A DNA stretch of 64,000 nucleotides from the NCBI GenBank assembly GCA_030142905.1, contig JASJOG010000015.1:1183001-1247000 (forward strand), written 5' to 3'. This document shows, one piece after another, positions 25,710-33,817 of the stretch (position 1 is its first letter; every line of letters starts with the position of its first letter). The position numbers and the translations under genes were made by a program. The DNA is from Heliopora coerulea. Its lineage: Eukaryota; Cnidaria; Anthozoa; Scleralcyonacea; Helioporidae. Below the pieces are notes generated by a model that made no database searches, was not told the DNA's origin, and worked only from the letters and a program-made list of their open reading frames with translations.

Positions 25710-25991
25710 TCACGATATATCCTCTGTCCGCGCGTTTTTAGTCCACATCTTCATTAGCCTGCGTGGTAAGCGTTCCATTTGGGAAAAGGGGAAAGCGTCG
25801 AGGATAGAAAAATCACGAATTTGGACTTCTGGTTGAATATCCCTTGGCTCCAGTATGCAATTAGATTCGTCGTTGATAAGCACATTTCTTCCAAGTGAAG
25901 AACTGAGTGTAAAGTAAAACGTAAGACAAATCGTAATGGAATTGGTGAGCTTAGGGGAATCAAGTACACCCAGCACTCGTGCCTTCAGCAT
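25710..25991 (-). CDS. Possible secreted-protein first exon, unrecognised
   Basis: An ATG-initiated frame of 93 codons has a hydrophobic run near residues 18-33 (ITICLTFYFTLSSSLG) that could be a signal peptide. It ends in FSQMERLPRRLMKMWTKNA. A strong donor (GTGAGC) occurs just before the stop, so it could be a first exon splicing onward. The LPRRLM ending is loosely reminiscent of TGF-beta-family propeptides, but that is weak. No downstream exon was recognised. It could be chance; it lies divergently, 150 bases from the gene B1 start. Confidence 0.2.
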   Translation of the reverse strand: MLKARVLGVLDSPKLTNSITICLTFYFTLSSSLGRNVLINDESNCILEPRDIQPEVQIRDFSILDAFPFSQMERLPRRLMKMWTKNARTEDIS

Positions 25992-26138
25992 GAAATTTGT
26001 TGATCGGTAGTAGGGTTGACATGTTAGTTCTTTTCACAAAAGCTAACGTGGATATTTCTCCCCGTTCTAGATAGCTGCTGACCAGCCTAATTTGTGGGAA
26101 TAGAGGGAGCTTTCTCGTGGAGGAAATCCCAATAAAAA

Positions 26139-26220
26139 ATGAAACAAAACTACGTAAACTGGAGTGCAATAGTCCTTGCTCTTTGTATTTGTCTCAGCCT
26201 CCTAGACTGTGCAGAATCAG
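26139..26220 (+). CDS. Gene B1 signal-peptide exon
   Basis: An ATG in a fair context (AAAAATGA) opens MKQNYVNWSAIVLALCICLS followed by LLDCAES, a classic signal peptide with hydrophobic core IVLALCICLSLL. The exon ends in phase 1 at a GTGAGA donor, matching the D3' acceptor 160 bases on. It lies outside the inverted duplication, so gene A lacks this exon in its arm. Confidence 0.8.
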
Positions 26221-29200
26221 GTGAGATCAATTTCAAACGTTGTTAGTTACTGTTATTTACGTTCAGAGGTGATCCGCTTGCGTTGACGGCTGTTATTACA
26301 GTAATTACATTTTAGCCAACTCCAGATTGAAACAAACTGATACATCGCCCACTTTTTATTTCAATTTTTTTCCCTTTAGATCGAGTCATTTCAAAGCCAG
26401 TTTTGCAAGAAATTAAGAATATAACGGCATATGAGGGAGAAGACGTCACAGTCACATGCAAGGCGATCAGTGACAGTGGTTCTCTTTTTTTCCAGTGGCT
26501 GGTATTTGACAAAGTGAAGCAAAACATAAAAGTGCTAAAACCGAAACTCGAAGAGCACGAGTATGTGTTTCCTTCAAAAAATAACAAGTGGCATGGAGTG
26601 AAATTGTTTCTGCCAAAGGTTTCGTTTGCTGACCAGAGGGAATACACATGTTTTGCCGGAAATTACGTTGGATACGATTATAAAACGTTTTACTTACATG
26701 TGTTACGAAGAAAACGAGCCACTGGTATGTTGTTCAATTTAACACACGTAGCGCTGTTGCAATTCTGCTACTTATTATATTTTACTCTGTCTAACACCAG
26801 ATGATTTTCCTCGTCAAATGGATACTTTCCGGAAAATTGCCCCTTAGGGGCCATTTATACGATCCTGGATTGGCGCCCAACCCGGGTTAGCTTGCCAACC
26901 AGGGTCAACCCGTCTACGAATCAACTGCTGTTTGCGTTTACACGATATCCGGGCCAATCCTAGCCTGCGGTGCACAAGCGTCTGCACCGGCAGGCTAGGT
27001 CAAACCGTCTTGCCAGGTTACCCGCTTTAAGACCCAGGTCGACCCGGGTTGGCCAGGTGTGAAGGTGTCAAATTTTTGTCAATTTTCCCATGTAAACACA
27101 GGTTGACTTGACTCGGGCTCGTGTAAAGTGTCGGCACTACGATAGTCTTGGTTAGTTTTCATTTTTTCGCGTCAAGCCAAAGTTGTAGTTTATGTTGTCC
27201 GTCTGCTGGAAGCATGGCAAGTTCGAGCGCTCACAAAGAAAAACCTCGTTTACGTCTGTGGTCGAGCGCAAAGGTCGAATACTTGATTGTCTCTCTCGAA
27301 GACTACAAATCTGAGATGAATTATAAAAACATCGACTTCTTTTCGACGTGATTGCGCTGTTTTCTGGCATACGCAAACGTATGGCGATTAAATCTGTGGT
27401 TGAACTGCCAAACAAATGACAAGAATTGAAGAGGCCGAAAGAACATGTTTACGGCGTCTATCAGAATGGCTCGGGTCAACCTGGGTTGAACAGTCCTGAC
27501 CCGGGTTGGAAAAACATATCTCAAATAACATCCAGCCCGGAGTTCATGTAAACATGAAAAAAGAAAGACTAAAGGTGGTGAGCTGACCCGAGTTGGAAGT
27601 CAACGCGGGCTCGTGTAAACGGCCCCTTAAAGGGTTAATAATATGTTTAGTAAATACCATTTGAATTATCCAATGCCTAGCCACTACTATACTGAGCTGT
27701 GGCCGAGCTTTCCAATCGCATTTCGAAGTGTTCTAACATCAAATGAATCAATCATCCTCTCGAACGTTAAAAGTGTTCATGTTGCGAGGTGGTAGCAAAT
27801 TGCAATCGATAAATAATATCAGTTAATCTAGTTTAAAAATTGAAAATGGGAAACTGTTTATGCATACCAACTGATTTTACCTTTCGATTCTCTCAACTGT
27901 TTTACATTGATTTTTAAACAAACTGGTATTTTAGGCGAAAATTGACGTAAAATTGGGTTTAAATTATCTTTGGTAGTGGTGTTAAGACTTATGACTTACT
28001 TGATTCTTATGACTTACCTCTGTATTCTGCTGTGTTCCGAGAAAACCAAATACACTCTCGTGCTCTCTCTTTTTGTCGTTTAAGTTGATTCACCATCCTA
28101 CCAATTAATTATTCCTTTCTCTTTCGTAGATCTTAACCCTCCGCGGTTCAGACGTACTTACGCAAATTACTCTGCGTTTGTCGGCGACAGAGAGATAAAG
28201 TTAATATGTCAAGTGGTAGCTCCCAAGGACTCACAATATTGGTGGCAAAAGCATGACCATCAGGTTCTAGATATTAGAAAAAAGAAATTCCGTTACAAAC
28301 AATTTCGTTACTTGAAAATCAGAAACGTGAAGCTGTCGGATGCTGGTGATTACACTTGTTTTGCATCAAACAAGGCAGGAAGAATTTCACATACAATGCA
28401 TTTATACGTCACTGGTAGGTGCTGCTCCTTACTACAGTAACTGCTACTGTTACTAGTGCTATTGTTTAAACCCCGGTCAAACGCTTTCAACATTTTTGGA
28501 CGATGTTGAAAGATGTTGAAGTCAGGGACGGCCAAACACATACATATTCCACGGTCGGCAAGATGAGTAGTAATGTTTAACGCATGTTGAACAAAATTTT
28601 GAACATGTCCAAATTTCTTCGAACATCATTCAACAATAATTCAATTTTTTTATCTTTTTTTTTTTAGTCAATCCACTATCTGTCACTTGGAAAAATGAAG
28701 GTAACTGAACGATAATAAAGTCTACAGTAGATAAACAAAATATTCAAATATAAATATACTTCTATACCTTCATTAAACTATCCGCCTAAAAAATGTCCCA
28801 TTGCACATTTACAAAAAGAATTAAAAAGAACCCGTTGAAGAAATGACAGATTAAAGAACTCTCTGTAAATTTAACGTCTTCAGATTGAATCCGTAGCCTA
28901 TTGTTTTTGTAAATGCATCAAATATTAAAAATGTTCAACAAACTTTCTACTTAAAATTACACCTGATGACTGATGTTTCAAATTTCAATATACGTGGTTT
29001 ATCTATTAAAATGTACGAGTTTGACACTCCTGAGCTATATTGTCTGTTTAAAATTCACTAATTCATTATCGCTCGAAATTCAGAAGACCTGGAAACATCC
29101 GCATCCAACTGATTGTAAATATCTGTCTACTAACCAGTTTCCGTCATTTTGAATTTTAATTTTTTTGTCAGCGGTATAAATTCGCGGGCATAGAACCACA

Positions 29201-32200
29201 GAAAGAGCGGAGAGAGTTGCATCATATTGAATGTTAGTGGCAATTCACCATTTAGTATCACAAATCCGTCAATTTTATTGACTATCCTTGTTCTATTCAC
29301 TATTCGCCGATTGTAAATCAACGAATAAACCCTTCTTTACATTACCACTTTGCCAATCCAACTGGCGAAATTTATTTTTAAGAAATTTAACATTAAGTCA
29401 ACCGAGTCAACAGTAAAATAGCGTCTGACTTGTGAGGTGTGAGTCAGACGCTAATTCATTCCTTGGTAGCTCCTTCAAGTCAGTCACACTATGATCATGA
29501 CATATGGTCACGCAAGTTTGTAACTGTATGGCTTAGATTTACCCATGGACATCGTGGAAATGGCCGTTGATAAATGGCAAATAGTATTTGTGCAGAATGG
29601 TGACTAGGCAGTGTCGAACGACGTATAAATTGCGAAAAGGGGTAGGAAAGTGGCCAAACTTAAAATAGAAAATATTTCTGTTTCAAACGAAAGTCTTTTG
29701 TCGTTGTGAGACGCGACGGCTGTTCCAATACCAATCACTTTTGACCGGGATAGAGCTCTGGGAATTGGCTGGCATATTTTCTGAATTATGTTGGTTTTAA
29801 GGTATTCGAAAACGCTGTCGAAAGTGGATTGTTTGGAAAATGATTAAAAAGTATTTAGTTGCAAAAAAAAAAACAAACGGAATGTTTCTCCAATCAATTC
29901 AACTTGCTTCAGTCTAGATGTCTTACATAATTGATACTTTACAGGGATATGAGGCTGTCTAAAACACCGTAAACCTGGACAGGGTCCAGTAGATACAATA
30001 TAGCCAAGCTCTGAGACAATGTGTCAGGACATTTTTGTTCCTAGAATGGAAAATTTACATATAGGTCTGGATTACCAGAACGTTTAACAGTTTGTCAATA
30101 TCTTTGACAGATAACGCAGTCATTGTGCTTTTCATGATTTTAATTAATAGTTTATTTTCTAGCTTGTCAAAAGGAAAAAGGAGTAGTGACTGCGTGAACT
30201 TAAATAGTTTGATGTTCGTGTGTTTTCAGAAAGAAAGCCAATGTTTACCAGCCCAGAGAAAATGAACAGAGAGCTTCTGGTTATCCCTACTGGATATTCT
30301 GCGAAAATGATATGCGATGCGGAAGGCAATCCTACTCCTACGGTTATTTGGTACAAGAATGGCAAGATTTTGAGGAGAATAAAAGAGGAACCGTCAACAA
30401 TCTCACCGTACCAATACAACATAGTGATAAAATCGCTTATTCCAGCGGACAGCGGCATATACACCTGTAACGTATCCAACAAGTGGGGATATATCAACAA
30501 AACGTACACACTTGATGTAACAGGTAACTATTGCGGTGGTTAAATTCTTCTACTTGTTGTTGCACTTGTTGTAATTGCTGCTGTTGTTATTGTTATTGTT
30601 CTTTTTGTTGTTGTCGTTGTTGTTATTGTTGTTGTTATCGTTGTTTTTGTTGTTGCTGTTGTTGCCGTTGTCGTTGTTGTTGCTGCTGTTATTATTGTTA
30701 TTTTTTGTTGTTGTTATTATTGCTGTTGGTGTTGTTGTAGTCGTCATTATTGTTGTTGTTATTATTGTTGTTGTTATTATTGTTGTTGTTATTATTGTTG
30801 TTGTTATTATTGTTGTGGTTATTGTTGCTGTCGTTGTTGTTGTTGCTGTTGTTATTGTTATTGTCATTGGCATTGTTATTGTTGTTATTTTTATTATTGT
30901 CGTTGTTATTGCTGTTGCTGTTGCTTTTTGTTGCTGTTATTGTTATGATTGCTGTTATTGTTGTTACTCATTGCTGTTGTTGATGTCGTTGTCGTTGTTA
31001 CGTTGAAGTTGCACTGCTCTTAGCCAAGTAGAATCGATAAATTTTTTCATGTACATTATTATTGCTATTATAAAATAAAGGCGCAATTAAGCAAAGTGAT
31101 TGGGTGTCAAGTGATCCGGCAGTCATACTCTTCTTCTGTACGGCGGGGCCTTTTTTTTGATGCGACAATTTTTCACAAGATTTAACAACAAATAAAAATG
31201 CAGAACTAGGTTCGTTAATCGAAAACTTTGTGACTACAAACCGTAATGGAGAGTAGGTATTGCTTTTGTTTTAAGTTTTTAAATTAAATTGAACATGAAG
31301 TAATACCACTGAGCCAGCATTAGAGATAGATAGCTATCTTGACCGACCAAGTCAGTTGTGGCCTGGCAAGGGGAAAAAGATTGTTGGTTATTATGGAATT
31401 TCGATAAACTTATCATGGGATGAGTAGTGATATTAGTGTTAATCCACTTGCGGTAACATTTTTTACATTAGTAATTAGAATATACATTATTGACTACTTC
31501 AAATTGACCTCAACTGACACATTACTAACACTGTATATTAATCTTTTTTTTCCTGTAGAACGACTCATTTCAAAGCCAATTTTGCAAGAAATTAAAAATG
31601 TAACGGCATATGAGGGCGAAAACGTGACAGTAACATGCAATGGGATCAGTGATGGTTCTCCTCATTTCCAGTGGCTAATATTTGACAGAGAGAAGCAAAA
31701 CATGACAGTGCTAAAACCAAAACTCAAAGAGCACGAGTATGTTTTTCCTTCAAAAAATAACAAGTGGCATGGAGTGAAATTGTTTCTGCCAAACGTCTCG
31801 TCTGCAGACCAGAGGGAATACACATGTATGGCCGGGAATAACGTGGGATACGATTATAAAACCTTCTATTTACACGTGTTAAAAAGAAAACAAACCTCTG
31901 GTATGTTGTTCAATTTGCGCTGCTCTTAACCAAGTAGAATTGATAAATTTTTTCATGTACATTATTATTGCTATTATAAAAGAAAGGCGCAATTAAGCAA
32001 GGTGATTGGGTGTCAAATGATCCGGAAGTCATACTCTTTTTCTATACGGCGGGGCCTCTTTATTGATGCGATAATTTTTCACAGGATTTAACAACAAATA
32101 AAAATGCAGAGCTAGGTCAGTTAATCGAAAACTTTCTGACAATAAATCGTAAGGGAGAGTAGGTATTGCTTTAGTTTTAAACTTTTAAGTCAAATTTAAC

Positions 32201-32268
32201 CTGAAGTAATATCTCTTTTTTTTCCAGAATTTCCAACGTCTGCCAACAAAAGAAATGAAGGAAAATGA
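26139..32268 (+). CDS. Gene B1: four-Ig FGFR-like protein, probably secreted
   Basis: Exons: 26139-26220 (signal peptide), 26380-26724 (D3'), 28130-28414 (D1), 28668-28700 (33-nt linker), 30230-30523 (D2), 31559-31900 (D3), 32228-32268 (short terminal exon, stop TGA). All internal joins are phase 1 with GT..AG borders, giving about 473 residues: signal 1-27, D3' 28-142, D1 143-237, linker 238-248, D2 249-346, D3 347-460, tail 461-473. There is no transmembrane or kinase exon before the stop, and AATAAA follows 35 bases later (32303). The predicted product is a secreted FGF-binding ectodomain (inference). D1-D3 are the inverted paralogue of gene A; the extra N-terminal D3' is unusual for the family. 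Alternative: exon D3 could splice in frame to 41284 and make a seven-Ig kinase receptor with B2. Transcript data would decide. Confidence 0.7.
26380..26724 (+). CDS. Gene B1, Ig domain D3' exon
   Basis: This 345-nt phase 1-1 exon encodes an Ig domain paralogous to D3 (VTVTCKA, FFQWLVFD, EYTCFAG) but with about 20 differences and one extra codon. The intron that follows matches the intron after D3 of gene A (GCTACTTATTATATTTTACT). This exon is therefore a D3 from an earlier repeat unit, now placed in front of D1. Confidence 0.85.
26844..27629. mobile_element. 780-bp MITE with TTA target duplications inside gene B1
   Basis: The element runs from GGGGCCATTTATACGATCC (26847) to its inverted end GGGCTCGTGTAAACGGCCCC (27626), with TTA on each side. 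It is GC-rich, with repeated AACCCGGGTT- and GACCCGGGTTGG-type segments inside. The paralogous intron of gene A (near 630-650) lacks it, which gives an empty site. The TTA duplication fits PIF/Harbinger-type MITEs. No transposase is encoded. Confidence 0.85.
28130..28414 (+). CDS. Gene B1, Ig domain D1 exon
   Basis: This 285-nt phase 1-1 exon begins DLNPPRFRRTYANYS, with Ig cysteines in IKLICQVV and DYTCFAS. It corresponds to FGFR Ig1 and to gene A 4134-4418. Confidence 0.85.
28668..28700 (+). CDS. Gene B1, 33-nt linker microexon
   Basis: Acceptor TTTTTTAG, 33 nt, donor GTAACT. In phase 1 it encodes VNPLSVTWKNE. It is the inverted-duplicate partner of 3847-3879: length and splice sites are kept while several residues changed, and the NRT sequon of gene A is lost. 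Confidence 0.65.
30230..30523 (+). CDS. Gene B1, Ig domain D2 exon
   Basis: This 294-nt phase 1-1 exon is FGFR Ig2-like (SPEKMNREL, GNPTPTVIWYKNGK, DSGIYTCNVSN). Eleven residues differ from the gene A copy, several in the N-terminal half, where FGFR Ig2 contacts heparin and FGF in known structures. Confidence 0.85.
30545..31005 (+). repeat. Imperfect GTT/ATT trinucleotide repeat
   Basis: About 460 bases of GTT, ATT, GCT and GTC triplets lie just after the D2 donor. It is the reverse-complement counterpart of 1655-1985 but longer. Low-complexity frames through it are not genes. Confidence 0.95.
31011..31306 (+). repeat. Direct repeat, copy 1 (flanks D3 exon)
   Basis: This intron segment, from GCACTGCTCTTAGCCAAGTA to GAAGTAATACC, is repeated at 31917-32211, about 906 bases downstream. 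Gene A has a single copy, at the position of copy 1. Confidence 0.9.
31559..31900 (+). CDS. Gene B1, Ig domain D3 exon
   Basis: This 342-nt phase 1-1 exon is FGFR Ig3-like (KPILQ, VTVTCNG, HFQWLIFD, EYTCMAG), nearly identical to gene A D3. Reading through its donor would add GMLFNLRCS and stop at 31926-31928, so a short form is possible by intron retention. Confidence 0.85.
31917..32211 (+). repeat. Direct repeat, copy 2 (flanks D3 exon)
   Basis: From GCGCTGCTCTTAACCAAGTA to GAAGTAATA this repeats 31011-31306. It replaces the intron that follows D3 in gene A, so the original downstream exons of this unit have been separated from D3. Confidence 0.9.
32228..32268 (+). CDS. Probable terminal exon of B1, a decayed microexon
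   Basis: A strong acceptor (TTTTTTTTCCAG) precedes a 33-nt block related to the linker microexons (EFPTSANKRNE in phase 1). The donor GT has become GA, so translation would run on through GK to TGA at 32266-32268. AATAAA follows at 32303-32308. This looks like a microexon converted into a last exon. A pseudo-exon that is never used is the alternative. Confidence 0.45.
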
Positions 32269-32302
32269 GAGATAACATAGTATACGGGATGTTAGAAGTA
32301 GA

Positions 32303-32308
32303 AATAAA
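32303..32308 (+). terminator. Candidate polyadenylation signal of gene B1
   Basis: AATAAA lies 35 bases after the B1 stop. The homologous intron near 28740 has no AATAAA. Confidence 0.35.
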
Positions 32309-32385
32309 TATACCACTATACTTTAGTACAACACTCTGCCTAAAAAAGTCCTCCCATATCTCATTTATGAAAGATTTAACAGAAC

Positions 32386-32574
32386 CTACACAGGGACGGC
32401 AGAGCCGGGAGGCTGAAGGGCTGTAGCCCCCCACTTTTTTCCAAATGTAATGTTGAAACAACTACGCTTTAAAACACTTGTTGTGCAATTTCCCAGAGAA
32501 GCATACAAAATGCTGTATTTTTATCTCAAGCCCCCCCCCCCCATTCGTAATTCCGCTCCGCCGTCCCTGCTACA
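32386..32574. mobile_element. hAT-like MITE, 179 bp
   Basis: The ends CAGGGACGGCAGAGC and GCTCCGCCGTCCCTG form a 15-base inverted repeat. The flanks repeat CTACA (32386-32390 and 32570-32574). CAGGG ends are typical of hAT elements, though those usually make 8-base duplications. It interrupts the segment homologous to 28640-28860, so it arrived after that duplication. It contains a poly-C tract. Confidence 0.7.
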
Positions 32575-33798
32575 TAAGGTATGACAGATTAAAATCACTG
32601 CAAAACATACTGTAATTTAGTCTGGTTAGATAGACTCGGCGGGGCCTTCATTTTCCTTTTTCATGGTATGTGCTTTTAGTTTGGAAAATATAAAATAGAT
32701 TTACTGCTTATTACTTACGACCACGCTTGATGATCCTTCAAAATACACGAGTGTGACGCTCGTGCGTTTTGCTGTGAGTTTGAGATTCTCCAGCTGATAA
32801 CCTTACAAAATCTATGGTGTACATTACAAGGAAAATTATAATGACTTTTAAAGGCTTTTGAAGGAGCCTGACCCGTTTCACAACGGTTTCAATCCCAAGA
32901 TCTTAATAGCAGGGCAGGAATTAATTCAATTTGCAAGAAATAAACTTTAACGCACATTCATTATATCCGCAATGTCGAAAACACAGTTTACCACATTTTT
33001 GAGAAAATGTTATATAAAGGAAACGTCAGCAACAGAAACTGTCGGTATGAACAACAATCTCAACAAGTTTAACTTATGTTACGGACTTCACGCTTTAACG
33101 TTTGAAAAAAGCAGCGACCTCGTCCCCTGGGTATTTCGCTTCCACGCGAGGAACAACCATGGAGATAAAGTACGCGCCCTGCCCTGGGGACTAGATTACG
33201 AAAGCATTTGTCCATGTGAGCTTCTCTGAAAGAGGGGTCTGAATTTGAAAGCCTTTCTCTGCATCCTCCTGTGCTAGCATAAACTGGATGAAAACATTTC
33301 GAGTTACCTTATAATTATGGGAAATTAACAATGCATTAAATTATCGCGAATTAAATCAAATCATCATCTAACGCGGATTGGTAAAATTTATTTTACTAAC
33401 GCGCATTTGATCTTCTTCGAGAAATAACGCAATAAAATTAATGCGAGTTGAGAATCGGAAGAATTGCTCAAAAACAGCAAGTTTTCACACGGAAACGAAA
33501 CAGCAAGTTTAATACACTACATTCATATATCAAACTGTATGGTAATAAAGAATGTTTTACTCAAATGGGTATAATGATGGAATGATTCCTGTACTCAAAA
33601 CGTTTTGAATTGCTTTTGTTATATCTGTGGCTTCTCATACGTCCAGGATGATCTCCTTTACTTGTTTGATGAAATAAAGGTCTTTTGAATCAATGACAGT
33701 GAAAAATTGCGCGCTTTTAGTTAACGGTAACGCAAATTAAGATAAATTAAAATAACACGAATTTTTCATAATCACGTTAATTGAATGCATAGTGGTTA

Positions 33799-33817
33799 TG
33801 ACGTCATCGTGACGTCA
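33799..33817. promoter_or_regulatory. Pair of CRE palindromes (TGACGTCA)
   Basis: Two perfect TGACGTCA octamers start 11 bases apart (33799 and 33810), about one helical turn. This is the CREB/ATF consensus. The nearest gene start is about 6.8 kb downstream, so a function is unproven. Confidence 0.3.

Larger units (their letters stand above)
27694..31916 (+). repeat. Inverted segmental duplication, right arm
   Basis: This is the partner of 741-4859. It starts at GAGCTGTGGCCGAGCTTTCC, about 65 bases after the MITE, and ends 16 bases after the D3 donor, where a local direct duplication takes over. It contains exons D1, linker, D2 and D3 of gene B1 with their introns. Confidence 0.9.

Noticed and set aside
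26312..26649. 111-codon antisense frame
   Set aside because: It is the shadow of the D3' Ig exon, whose sense frame has Ig cysteines, tryptophan and splice sites.
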